From Deltaproteobacteria bacterium (lineage in GTDB: Bacteria; Desulfobacterota; Desulfobulbia; Desulfobulbales; Desulfurivibrionaceae): 64,000 nt of DNA. Below are positions 10,048 to 18,111 of this stretch, piece after piece. The notes below the pieces were generated by a model. The model saw nothing but the letters and a program-made list of their open reading frames with translations. It was not told the DNA's origin and ran no database searches. Where the stretch lies: assembly GCA_013349295.1 (NCBI GenBank), contig DUZW01000003.1, positions 86,645 through 150,644 of the forward strand. The letters are read 5' to 3'. Positions within the stretch are counted from its first letter, which is position 1; each line of letters begins with the position of its first letter. Both the position numbers and the translations under genes were made by a program.

Positions 10048-10169
10048 AGACGATCTTGCCCAAGAAAAAACATGACGCAAGGCCACTGAACGCCGACAAG
10101 AAGAAGCAAGCCCGCACCGTCGGCGGAGCGGGCTTGCGCAGTCATACTGCGTGCGAGGCCGACAAATGA
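10044..10169 (+). CDS. 41-residue basic small ORF coupled between pstC and pstA
   Basis: An uninterrupted 41-codon frame starts at the ATG of an ATGA overlapping the pstC stop (10044-10047) and ends in another ATGA overlapping the pstA start (10166-10169). The peptide is hydrophilic and lysine/arginine-rich (it starts MKTILPKKKHDARPLNADKK) and has no membrane helix or known motif. Its double ATGA coupling would carry ribosomes from pstC to pstA, a distance that otherwise would be a 118-base gap. It contains a strong hairpin. It may be a real microprotein, a leader-type regulatory ORF, or a relic kept for translational coupling. I do not recognise the product. Confidence 0.5.
   Translation: MKTILPKKKHDARPLNADKKKQARTVGGAGLRSHTACEADK
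10091..10137 (+). promoter_or_regulatory. RNA hairpin with possible pseudoknot inside the pstC-pstA small ORF
   Basis: GCAAGCCCGC (10106-10115) and GCGGGCTTGC (10128-10137) form a perfect 10-bp stem with a 12-base loop. The loop contains GTCGGCG (10119-10125), the exact complement of CGCCGAC at 10091-10097 just upstream. An H-type pseudoknot, or two alternative structures, is therefore possible. No T-run follows, so it is not an intrinsic terminator. It could set the pstA:pstC ratio, stabilise the mRNA or pause ribosomes. Confidence 0.45.
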
Positions 10170-11014
10170 ACAATACCGCTGATAAATTCATTCTTCTTTT
10201 TTTGCGGATTATCACCTACGCCATTGTTTTGATAATCGGCTATATTTTGTTCGACATCATCAAAAACGGGTTCACAGCCCTCAACTGGCAGTTCGTCAGC
10301 AGCTTTCCCCGGAGAAGCGGAGCGGCGGGCGGCATCTTTCCGGCCATTATCGGAACCCTGTATCTGGTGGTGGGCACCATCGCCGTTTCCCTGCCGCTTG
10401 GGATCGGCGGGGCGATCTATCTTGCCGAATATGCCGACCAGGGCAGGTTCAACAGCCTGATCCGGTTGGCCATCGTTACCCTGGCCGGGGTTCCCTCCAT
10501 TGTCTTTGGTCTCTTCGGCCTTGGCGTTTTTGTCCTGTTTTGCGGCTTCGGACCCTCCATCCTGGCGGGCAGCCTGACCCTGGCCTGCATGGTCCTGCCC
10601 ACTATTATCGTAGCCAGTGAAGAGTCGCTGCGCGCCGTACCCAAAGGATTCCGGGATGCCAGCCTGGCCTTGGGGGCCACCAAGTGGGAGATGATCCGCA
10701 CCAACATCCTGCCCTATTCCATTTCCGGCATGATAACCGGCTCGATCCTGGGAATCGGCAGGGCGGCGGGGGAAACCGCCCCCATCCTCCTGACGGTGGC
10801 CGCCTTTTATCTCCCCAAGCTGCCCAAAACTGTTTTTGACCAAGTGATGGCCCTGCCCTATCATCTCTACATCCTTGCCACCCAGCATCCGGAAGCGGAC
10901 CGGATCAGACATATGCAATACGGCACAGCCCTGATTCTTCTTCTGCTGGTTTTGGGCTTAAGCCTAGGCGCGATACTCATCCGAAAACATTTCAGGAAAA
11001 AATTCCGATGGTAG
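10166..11014 (+). CDS. pstA: Phosphate ABC transporter permease PstA
   Basis: This is the second permease subunit of the Pst importer: 282 residues from ATG 10166 with six membrane helices. The EAA-type loop is [20 protein letters not shown], followed by [18 protein letters not shown], typical of PstA. An upstream GTG at 10151 is in frame, but ATG 10166 forms an ATGA with the stop of the preceding small ORF and is preferred. The 3' end overlaps pstB by seven bases. Confidence 0.92.
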   Translation: MNNTADKFILLFLRIITYAIVLIIGYILFDIIKNGFTALNWQFVSSFPRRSGAAGGIFPAIIGTLYLVVGTIAVSLPLGIGGAIYLAEYADQGRFNSLIRLAIVTLAGVPSIVFGLFGLGVFVLFCGFGPSILAGSLTLACMVLPTIIVASEESLRAVPKGFRDASLALGATKWEMIRTNILPYSISGMITGSILGIGRAAGETAPILLTVAAFYLPKLPKTVFDQVMALPYHLYILATQHPEADRIRHMQYGTALILLLLVLGLSLGAILIRKHFRKKFRW

Positions 11015-11793
11015 AACAGTCGATTTATCCCAAAAACATGGAGATGGTAATTACCACCAGCCAGGTCAACTTTTTTTATGGACCAACCCAGGCCCTTTTT
11101 GACATCTCCCTGCTGATCCCGGCCCAACAGGTTACCGCCTTGATCGGGCCATCCGGCTGCGGCAAGTCCACCTTTCTCAGATGCCTGAACCGGATGAACG
11201 ACACCATCCCCCACAGCCGGGTGGAGGGAGAAATCTCCATCAACCGGAAAAATATCTATGCACCGGGCACCGATGTGGTGGAACTCCGCAAGGAGGTGGG
11301 GATGGTTTTCCAAAAATCAAACCCCTTCCCCAAGTCCATCTTTGACAACGTTGCCTACGGCCCCCGGATTCACGGCGAGAAAGACCATAAACGCCTCTCG
11401 GAAATCGTTGAGCAAAGTCTGCAACAGGCGGCCATCTGGGACGAGGTCAAGGACCGGCTCCACGCCAATGCCATGGGGCTATCCGGTGGCCAGCAGCAAC
11501 GGCTCTGCATCGCCAGAGCCCTGGCTGTCGGGCCGAAGATCCTGCTTATGGACGAACCGGCCTCCGCCCTTGACCCAAAATCAACCATGCGGATCGAGGA
11601 TCTGATCGGTGAGCTGCGCACCAACTACACCATTGTGATCGTCACCCACAACATGCAGCAGGCCGCCCGGGTTTCCGACTACACCGCTTTCTTCTATGAA
11701 GGGCACCTGATTGAATGTGATGCAACATCGAAAATATTCACCAACCCTCGTCAGAAACAAACAGAGGATTACATAACCGGCCGCTTCGGATGA
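11008..11793 (+). CDS. pstB: Phosphate ABC transporter ATP-binding protein PstB
   Basis: This cytoplasmic ATPase energises phosphate import. It has 261 residues with Walker [10 protein letters not shown] near residue 47, the Q-loop region [18 protein letters not shown] signature LSGGQQQR near residue 158, and Walker [12 protein letters not shown] followed by VTHNMQQA. The NPFPKSI stretch after the Q-loop is typical of PstB. Start at 11008 overlaps the pstA stop; an internal ATG at 11038 is a possible alternative. phoU follows after about 107 bases. Confidence 0.95.
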   Translation: MVEQSIYPKNMEMVITTSQVNFFYGPTQALFDISLLIPAQQVTALIGPSGCGKSTFLRCLNRMNDTIPHSRVEGEISINRKNIYAPGTDVVELRKEVGMVFQKSNPFPKSIFDNVAYGPRIHGEKDHKRLSEIVEQSLQQAAIWDEVKDRLHANAMGLSGGQQQRLCIARALAVGPKILLMDEPASALDPKSTMRIEDLIGELRTNYTIVIVTHNMQQAARVSDYTAFFYEGHLIECDATSKIFTNPRQKQTEDYITGRFG

Positions 11794-11900
11794 AAAGGGA
11801 CAACGACTCTCCCGCCTGAATCCAAAATTAAACGTAAACCAGGGGATGCAACTGCTCAGCAGTGACATGAATACTGGACAGTTACCCAGGAGTAGAAATT

Positions 11901-12569
11901 ATGCCAAAACACATGCAACACGACATCGACAAATTGAAGGCAAAGATCATCGCCATGGGCGAAGCCGTGGAAGACCGGGTCTATCAGGCCACGCTTTCCG
12001 TGATCAACCGTGATCCCTCCAAGGCCAATGCGGTGATCAAGGGGGATCGGGAAATTGATGACATGGAGGTGGATATCGAGGAGGATTGCCTGAAGATTCT
12101 CGCCCTGTATCAACCGGTGGCCATTGACCTGCGGTTCATCGTGGCGGTCCTGAAAATCAACAGCGACCTGGAACGGATCGGGGATCTTGCCGTCAATATC
12201 GCCGAGCGGGGGTTATTCCTGGCCGGGCAGGGAACCTTTGAAATCCCCTTCGATCTGACGGCCATGGTCAGTCTTGCCGAAAAAATGGTCACGGAAAGCA
12301 TCGACGCCCTGATCAATCACGACGTCCGCCTGGCCCATCATATCCGGGCGGCAGACGACACCATGGACGCCATGAACCGTGAAATGTACACCCAACTCAA
12401 AGGGATGCTCACCACCGATACCGAGCATGTGAACAACCTTCTCCATGTCCTCTCGGTGGGGCGTCATCTGGAAAGAATTGCCGACCATGCGACCAACATC
12501 GCCGAGGATGTCATCTACCTGGTCGATGCCCAGATCATCCGGCACACGCCCGAGCTCTACGACGAATAG
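11901..12569 (+). CDS. phoU: Phosphate signalling complex protein PhoU
   Basis: PhoU restrains phosphate uptake and passes the Pst occupancy signal to a PhoR-type kinase. The 222-residue protein is two three-helix PhoU repeats with the metal-binding acidic signatures ERIGDLAVNIAE (around residues 92-103) and ERIADHATNIAEDVIY (around residues 191-206). An AGGAG ribosome binding site precedes the ATG. It closes the pst operon. No phoR/phoB pair of obvious Pho type is adjacent; the nearest two-component genes are about 3 kb downstream on the other strand. Confidence 0.93.
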   Translation: MPKHMQHDIDKLKAKIIAMGEAVEDRVYQATLSVINRDPSKANAVIKGDREIDDMEVDIEEDCLKILALYQPVAIDLRFIVAVLKINSDLERIGDLAVNIAERGLFLAGQGTFEIPFDLTAMVSLAEKMVTESIDALINHDVRLAHHIRAADDTMDAMNREMYTQLKGMLTTDTEHVNNLLHVLSVGRHLERIADHATNIAEDVIYLVDAQIIRHTPELYDE

Positions 12570-12583
12570 CCAGGCGACTCAGC

Positions 12584-12617
12584 AGACGGAGCATGCCCAT
12601 GCAGGATTGCTCCGTCT
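12584..12617. terminator. Hairpin between convergent phoU and cmoA
   Basis: AGACGGAGCA (12584-12593) and TGCTCCGTCT (12608-12617) form a perfect 10-bp stem with a 14-base loop, placed between two convergent genes and reaching into the cmoA stop codon. The following T-run is weak (CATTTCG), so it may act mainly as a transcript-end stabiliser or a bidirectional terminator. Confidence 0.5.
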
Positions 12618-13351
12618 CATTTCGCCCCCTTGCGCACGATATATCCGCAGAAATTGTACCATCTAAAAAAAATCTCGCATTCACTGAAGCCGTTCTGCAA
12701 GACAAGATCCTCGTTTTCCTGCACCCGGTAGGGAATAAGGACATTCTCCAGGGCCTCACGCTTCTGGCTGATCTCAAGCTTGCTGTAGCCGTTTGCCTCC
12801 TTGAAATCATAGTAGTACTTAATGAAAAACCGGTTGAGCAGCGAATCCCGGCTTAGCACCTTTTCAATGAGGATCAAACAGCCGTTTTCATTGACCCCCT
12901 TGGCGATACTCTGAATCAAGCGATCCCGGTTCAGAGGCCGAACAAACTGCAAGGTGAGGTTCATGATCACCACCGAGGCGTTTTCGATCCGCACCTCCTT
13001 GTTGAGATCCACGCACTCCAAGGTAAAATCATGCTGCATGCCGGATTCCTTCATCTTCTGCCCGGCTTTTTTCAACATATCCTCGGAATAATCGCACCCC
13101 ACCAAGCGCACCCCTTCGGGCAGGATCGGATCGAGCTGGATCAAGGTCGTTCCGGTGGAGCAGCCCAAATCGTAAACATTGGTTCCCGGCACGGCAAAAT
13201 CCCGGGCCAGTTCGGACATCATCCGCTGCACTTCAAGATAAAAAGGGACCGACCGGACCAACATGTCATCAAACACGGAGGCTGTTTTGGCGTCAAAACT
13301 GAAATCGACCACCGTGCCCTTTGGTGTTGCAAAAATTTTATCCTTACCCAT
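12617..13351 (-). CDS. cmoA: Carboxy-SAM synthase CmoA
   Basis: CmoA converts SAM and prephenate to carboxy-SAM, used by CmoB to modify U34 of tRNAs to cmo5U. The 244-residue protein has the Rossmann methyltransferase motif VYDLGCSTGTT near residue 69, followed by SVVIMNLTLQFV and the CmoA-typical segment DFKEANGYSKLEISQKREALENV. The start MGKDK at 13351 has an AG-rich ribosome binding site; an upstream extension of the frame to 13438 is not supported. No cmoB lies in this window. A related SAM-dependent methyltransferase is the alternative, but the C-terminal half fits CmoA well. Confidence 0.82.
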   Translation of the reverse strand: MGKDKIFATPKGTVVDFSFDAKTASVFDDMLVRSVPFYLEVQRMMSELARDFAVPGTNVYDLGCSTGTTLIQLDPILPEGVRLVGCDYSEDMLKKAGQKMKESGMQHDFTLECVDLNKEVRIENASVVIMNLTLQFVRPLNRDRLIQSIAKGVNENGCLILIEKVLSRDSLLNRFFIKYYYDFKEANGYSKLEISQKREALENVLIPYRVQENEDLVLQNGFSECEIFFRWYNFCGYIVRKGAK

Positions 13352-13455
13352 GGGAACTCTCTCTTTCTTCCTCCGATAATATTCCTGAACCAGCAACAAG
13401 CGTGCGACACAGACCGAATGCCTCCTAGCTTGCTGCAAACCGAATTATTCCGTTA

Positions 13456-15546
13456 TCACAAAGCGTGGCGAGAATTCATGCTTCTCACTTTTTCCCCACT
13501 CCCAGGCCGCAATCCCGTGACCTCGGACCGGCTGAGCAGGGGGATGGGTGGAGGAGACTCTTCCCGCGACGACCAGTGCCCCAACCCCCTCTGGTACTCT
13601 AAGCTGGCACCCTGATAAAAACAGATGGCCTTCCAGCTCAGTTCCTTTTTCTCGGGAATCGGAACCAACACCGCATCATGCATGGTTTCACTGACCACCT
13701 GATACTGGGTAATACCCTGCCGTTCATTGAGGATGGCAAGATACCCATCCTCCAGGTAACCGAGCCGCTGATAGTTCCCGATAAAGGCACGGGGGGTGAA
13801 ATCAGAAGCCAGGATGTCCTTGCCGAAAAACTTGCTGTTGTATTGCCAATGCAGAAGACCAAACAGGGTGGGCCCCAGGTCTACTTGGCTTGCCAGGGTA
13901 TTGTTCACTCCCGGCTGAATAATCCCCGGCCCATAAAAAATCAAGGGGATATGATAGCTGTGCACCGGAATTTCCTGGCGACCGGCGCTGCCGGCACAAT
14001 GATCCGCGACCACAATAAAGATGGTGTTGTCAAACCAGGAATGATGCCGCGCCTCTTCGATGAACCTGCCGATGGCATAATCGGCGTATTTAACTCCCCC
14101 AACACGCCCGGTTTGGGGAGGGATATCTATTTTCCCCTCGGGATAGGTAAAAGGTCTGTGGTTCGAGGTGGTCATCACATAACCGAAAAATGGCTTCTTC
14201 CTGCTCGCGGACTGGTCAAATTCCCGCAGAGCCCGGCCCAGAATATCCTCATCGCACACGCCCCAGATGTTGGCAAAGGTTATCTCTTCCGCACCGAGAT
14301 TGCCGCGATCGGTAACATCAAAGCCGCTACCGCTGAAAAAGGCGTTCATGTTATCAAAATATCCGAACCCGCCATAGAAAAATCGGGTGTCATACCCTTT
14401 ATCCCGGAACACGAACCCCAAAGAAAAGAGATTGGCATTATCGGGCCGTTTGACAATGGACTGCCCGGGGGTCGGCGGCACGGAAAGGGTGACTGCCTCC
14501 ATCCCGCGAACAGTCCGGGTGCCGGTGGCATACAGCCGATTGAACAGCAGACCGTCCTTGGCCAGGGCGTCAAGATTGGGGGTAAGACCTGCGGTGTTGC
14601 CGAAGGCGCCGAGATACTCGGCGCTCAGGCTCTCCACCATGATCAACACCACATTATGCCGTTTTTCCGGGGCCGAGGAGGTAAGCACCCGCTCTATATC
14701 CGCTGGGTTGCCATCGACATAGCGGCTATTCTTGGTCTTAAGCAGGGTGCGCAAGCCACTGAAGGCCTCATTTTCCTCCATGTTTTTATAAAAGGTCGCG
14801 TAGTCCAGGCTGTTGTTGCGAAAGGCGGAAAACAGTTGATATATCCCATTATCCGACAGTTCTTTTTCATAGCGATTAGCAAACGCTGCGCCAGCCAGGG
14901 AGCCCTCCGCTGTCAAAAACAAAAGAACGGGCAGCAACAGGAAAGCGCCCCCGACACCCAAGCGGGCGGCCGGCCCCGAGGTTGGCCGCCCCTGTTGCCG
15001 CATCGTGGAGATGACCGCTTCTATCCGGGGCCGAACGACAAGAAAGATCATAGCTGCCGCAAAGCCGACAATGGTGAGAAGCAAGGGTACAGGATAGGAT
15101 TCACGAATATTTCCTATCACCTCATGGGTATAGACCAGATAGTCCACGGCAATAAAATTAAATCGCACACCAAACTCATCCCAAAACAGCCATTCAGCCA
15201 AGGCTGAAAAAACCAGGCCATAAGACAGGGCAAAAACAAAGGGATACAGGATAAGCCTCTGCCAGCGGCTGACTAAAAACCGATGGGGCATGACCATCAG
15301 ATACAGGACAAGGGGAATAACAAAATACGCGGCGTTGATCAAATCAGACAACAGGCCGACAAGAAAGATGGCGCCCACGGTCAGAGGCGAATGCCCGATC
15401 TGAGGCCAGCTTTTTAAAAGTAACGCCAACCTCACCCCGAAGGCATACAGACTGTACCAGATAAAAAAAAGGCGGAGGAGCTGAAAACGGCGCAGAGAAG
15501 GAAGGCTGAAGAATCGAGAAAACCTGGCATATATACTCTGTAACAT
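13456..15546 (-). CDS. LtaS-like phosphoglycerol transferase / sulfatase-family membrane protein
   Basis: This 696-residue inner-membrane enzyme has about five N-terminal membrane helices and a large periplasmic alkaline-phosphatase-fold domain. Catalytic features of the LtaS/OpgB group are visible: NVVLIMVESLSAEYLGAFG (metal-binding Glu), ATGTRTVRGMEAV (candidate nucleophile Thr), VADHCAGSAG (metal-binding Asp-His) and HSYHIPLIFYGPG. Known relatives transfer phosphoglycerol or phosphoethanolamine from phospholipids to a polymer. The substrate in a Gram-negative cell could be a periplasmic glucan or a surface polysaccharide. It ends toward cmoA and is transcribed in the same direction as the downstream two-component genes, about 175 bases apart. 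Confidence 0.8.
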   Translation of the reverse strand: MLQSIYARFSRFFSLPSLRRFQLLRLFFIWYSLYAFGVRLALLLKSWPQIGHSPLTVGAIFLVGLLSDLINAAYFVIPLVLYLMVMPHRFLVSRWQRLILYPFVFALSYGLVFSALAEWLFWDEFGVRFNFIAVDYLVYTHEVIGNIRESYPVPLLLTIVGFAAAMIFLVVRPRIEAVISTMRQQGRPTSGPAARLGVGGAFLLLPVLLFLTAEGSLAGAAFANRYEKELSDNGIYQLFSAFRNNSLDYATFYKNMEENEAFSGLRTLLKTKNSRYVDGNPADIERVLTSSAPEKRHNVVLIMVESLSAEYLGAFGNTAGLTPNLDALAKDGLLFNRLYATGTRTVRGMEAVTLSVPPTPGQSIVKRPDNANLFSLGFVFRDKGYDTRFFYGGFGYFDNMNAFFSGSGFDVTDRGNLGAEEITFANIWGVCDEDILGRALREFDQSASRKKPFFGYVMTTSNHRPFTYPEGKIDIPPQTGRVGGVKYADYAIGRFIEEARHHSWFDNTIFIVVADHCAGSAGRQEIPVHSYHIPLIFYGPGIIQPGVNNTLASQVDLGPTLFGLLHWQYNSKFFGKDILASDFTPRAFIGNYQRLGYLEDGYLAILNERQGITQYQVVSETMHDAVLVPIPEKKELSWKAICFYQGASLEYQRGLGHWSSREESPPPIPLLSRSEVTGLRPGSGEKVRSMNSRHAL

Positions 15547-15722
15547 GATGGGGACTGGCCCGCTCCTTTACGAAAGTCTTCCCCGTGGTTACGGTCGGAA
15601 TAACCGCGCATTTATTCCAGGGGAAAAGCACTGCTTCGGCTCACTCTAGCATGGAAAGAATTACCAGAAGATTTCATGAACCTTACAAACGTGAAAGGTT
15701 AGGTTTTAAGGAGAACAACGAA

Positions 15723-17138
15723 TCAGGACTGCGGTGGGGCATCGACAGGCAAACGCAAAATAAAAGTCGAACCCTGACCGGGGGCGCTTTCCACCTCGAT
15801 GGTCCCGGCATGGGCATGGATAACCGCCTTGACCAGACTCAACCCCAGTCCCAGCCCCCGTTGACTGCGGCTGTGATCTCCCCGATACAAACGATCAAAA
15901 ATCAAGGGCAAATCCTGGGGCGGGATGCCTGCCCCGGTATCCTGTACCCGAATTACCACTTTTTCAGCCTGACGGACGCAGTTGAGTCCGATACGGCCAC
16001 CGGTCGGGGTATGCTTCAGGCTATTATCCAGAAGGTTGCCGACAACCTGCCGCATCCGATCGATATCCGCCATCACCGTCAGATTCGACGGACCGGAAAC
16101 AGAAACCGCCAGCCCCTTTTCCTCTGCCACATACTGGTACAGATCCACCACCTCGGCAAGCAGCGAAACAACATCAATGGGTTGCCTGCGCAACTTCATC
16201 ACCCCTGTCTCCGCCTCGGAGATGTCCATCAGGGTATTGAGCATGGTGATGATCCGCTCCGACTCTTCGGCACAGTCCAGCAGAGCCTCGCGTAAAACCT
16301 CGGCCGTGTTCTCAGACTGCAGCGCGGTTTCGATTCCGGCCCGCAACCTGGTCACCGGGGTGCGCAGATCATGGGCCACATTATCCAGAGCCGCCCGCAT
16401 GCCGGTAAGCAGCTGCTCGATCTTTTCCAGCATGGTGTTGAAGAGGCGAACCAGCTCGTCCAGTTCATCGCCGGTCTGTCGCGATGGTACCCTGGCATCC
16501 ATTTTTCCGATATCGATGCTGCCCACGATCTGAATAAGATCACGCACCGGTCGCAGGGAACGGTAAGCCAGAAAAAAACCGCCGGCAAAACCAAGGATAA
16601 CCAACGGCAGCATGATTCCCGCAAAAACCTGCCCGAAATATTCCAAAATTTTTTGCCGTTCCCCGGACCCCCTGCCGATCTGAAGCAGATACCCGCCAGC
16701 CAGCCGTCTGCCGACAATCTCAAGGGCATCACCGCGCCCCTTTGCCGGAAGGGCGACCCAGCCATCGGTCCCGACCACGCTAAGACGCAGGGGCGAAAAC
16801 TCACTGTCCAGCTCACGCCATTGCGGGGGCAGAGAGACAATGAGCGACTGGCCGGTGGGATCGGCCACCCGCACAAAAAATCCCGCCTGTTTATTGTGAT
16901 CATCCTCGAGACGGATCTCGGCAAGCATTGCCTGAAGGCCAAGTTGCTGCTCCTGCAGAGCATACTCGTTGAGTTTGGCCAGGATGATATTGCGATCCTT
17001 TTCCATGATCGCGGAACGCAGGGGGAAATAGAGCAGGGCAAAGAGCAGGAGCGAACTTGAGATAAAAATAAGGGAATACCACAGAGCCAAGCGAAATCCC
17101 GTGGTTTTAGCCAATTGCCTAATCCTTGCCAAGGACAT
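15723..17138 (-). CDS. Membrane sensor histidine kinase (CusS-like type)
   Basis: This 471-residue kinase has TM1 near residues 17-37, a periplasmic sensor region, TM2 near 172-192, a HAMP domain, a HisKA box NVAHDLRTPVTRLR (phospho-accepting His near 256), and an HATPase_c domain with N-box NLLDNSLKHTP, G1 VQDTGAGIPPQDL and G2 GLGLGLSLVKAV. ATG 17138 overlaps the response regulator gene by 20 bases, so the two are translationally coupled. Domain order and regulator type resemble CusS/CopS metal sensors, but the signal is not deducible. LtaS-like genes lie on both sides. Confidence 0.88.
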   Translation of the reverse strand: MSLARIRQLAKTTGFRLALWYSLIFISSSLLLFALLYFPLRSAIMEKDRNIILAKLNEYALQEQQLGLQAMLAEIRLEDDHNKQAGFFVRVADPTGQSLIVSLPPQWRELDSEFSPLRLSVVGTDGWVALPAKGRGDALEIVGRRLAGGYLLQIGRGSGERQKILEYFGQVFAGIMLPLVILGFAGGFFLAYRSLRPVRDLIQIVGSIDIGKMDARVPSRQTGDELDELVRLFNTMLEKIEQLLTGMRAALDNVAHDLRTPVTRLRAGIETALQSENTAEVLREALLDCAEESERIITMLNTLMDISEAETGVMKLRRQPIDVVSLLAEVVDLYQYVAEEKGLAVSVSGPSNLTVMADIDRMRQVVGNLLDNSLKHTPTGGRIGLNCVRQAEKVVIRVQDTGAGIPPQDLPLIFDRLYRGDHSRSQRGLGLGLSLVKAVIHAHAGTIEVESAPGQGSTFILRLPVDAPPQS

Positions 17139-17793
17139 AGCCGACTCCGCGAATCGTCTGAATCAGCTTGCGCCCGAAATCCCGGTCGATTTTATTGCGC
17201 AACCGACAGATAAGGACATCCACCACATTGGTCTGGGGATCAAAATTATAATCCCAGACATGCTCCAGAATCATGGTTTTCGAGATAACCCGACCCTGAT
17301 TGCACATGAGATATTCGAGAAGAGAAAACTCCCTGGGCTGAAGATCAATCTTGCGGTCGCCCCTGTAGACCTCCCGTTTCAGCTTATCAAGGGACAAATC
17401 CCCCACCCGCAGGAGTGTGGCTTCAGGCGCGGCGCCTGCCCGGCGGATCAGGGCCTGCACCCTGGCCAACAGCTCGGAAAAAGAAAAAGGCTTGGTGAGA
17501 TAATCGTCCCCTCCGGCCTGCAAGCCCTTGATCCGATCCTCAACCGAACGTTTGGCGCTCAGAATGATCACCGGGGTATTGACCTGCCGGCAGCGGAGCT
17601 GATCAAGCAGGGCAAGGCCGTCGAGCCTGGGCAACATTATATCGAGAACGGCAAGGTCATAGGAGCCATCCAGCGCCTGAACAAGGCCATCTTCGCCATT
17701 GTCGGCAAGATCAACGGAAAAACCCGCCTGCCGGAGGCCCATACTGATAAAAGAGGCAATTTTAGGATCATCTTCGACTACGAGTATGCGCAT
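17119..17793 (-). CDS. OmpR/PhoB-family response regulator
   Basis: This 224-residue regulator has a receiver domain with the acidic pair EDD near residues 7-9, phosphorylation Asp51 in LDIMLPRLDG and the conserved Lys in YLTKPFSFSEL. A C-terminal winged-helix domain follows (LQPREFSLLEYLMCNQGRVI, then NVVDVLICRLRNKID and IRGVGYVL). It is the partner of the overlapping sensor kinase gene downstream. A purine-rich AAGGCGG precedes ATG 17793. It probably controls a nearby promoter, perhaps that of the divergent LtaS-like gene, but this is inference from position. Confidence 0.92.
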   Translation of the reverse strand: MRILVVEDDPKIASFISMGLRQAGFSVDLADNGEDGLVQALDGSYDLAVLDIMLPRLDGLALLDQLRCRQVNTPVIILSAKRSVEDRIKGLQAGGDDYLTKPFSFSELLARVQALIRRAGAAPEATLLRVGDLSLDKLKREVYRGDRKIDLQPREFSLLEYLMCNQGRVISKTMILEHVWDYNFDPQTNVVDVLICRLRNKIDRDFGRKLIQTIRGVGYVLGKD

Positions 17794-18111
17794 GGACCGC
17801 CTTAGCTTAAAAAATCCCGGTCGCGCTCACAATTGGAGGCATGAGACCGTAAGTTCCGTCCATTGCCCCCACACCCGGGCCTGGACTTCAGCCAAAAAGC
17901 TTTTATAACAGTAGCAGGGGCGCAACCGACCGGCAATCAGAACTTTACCGGGGAAGAGAAGCGCGCAGGCACCCAAAAAAAGAATTATGTGCGGAGAGGC
18001 CTGGCACTATGGTATATTTAGCTGCTTTTTTCTTTTCCTGCCCTTCAGCTCCTTGTTACCGGAACATACCGGGATTACCGTCGGCGAGATCTCTTTTCCC
18101 CACACAATGCC
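17794..18111. other. Divergent intergenic region, 318 bp
   Basis: This non-coding gap separates the response regulator (minus) from the LtaS-like gene (plus). A TATATT at 18013-18018 could be a -10 for the plus-strand gene, but no good -35 stands upstream. I see no RNA gene or clear repeat. Both flanking promoters must lie here, so it is the natural place to look for a binding site of the adjacent regulator. Confidence 0.5.

Noticed and set aside
13678..15207. 509-codon frame opposite the first LtaS-like gene
   Set aside because: Antisense shadow; no hydrophobic pattern or motif, while the opposite strand encodes a full enzyme.
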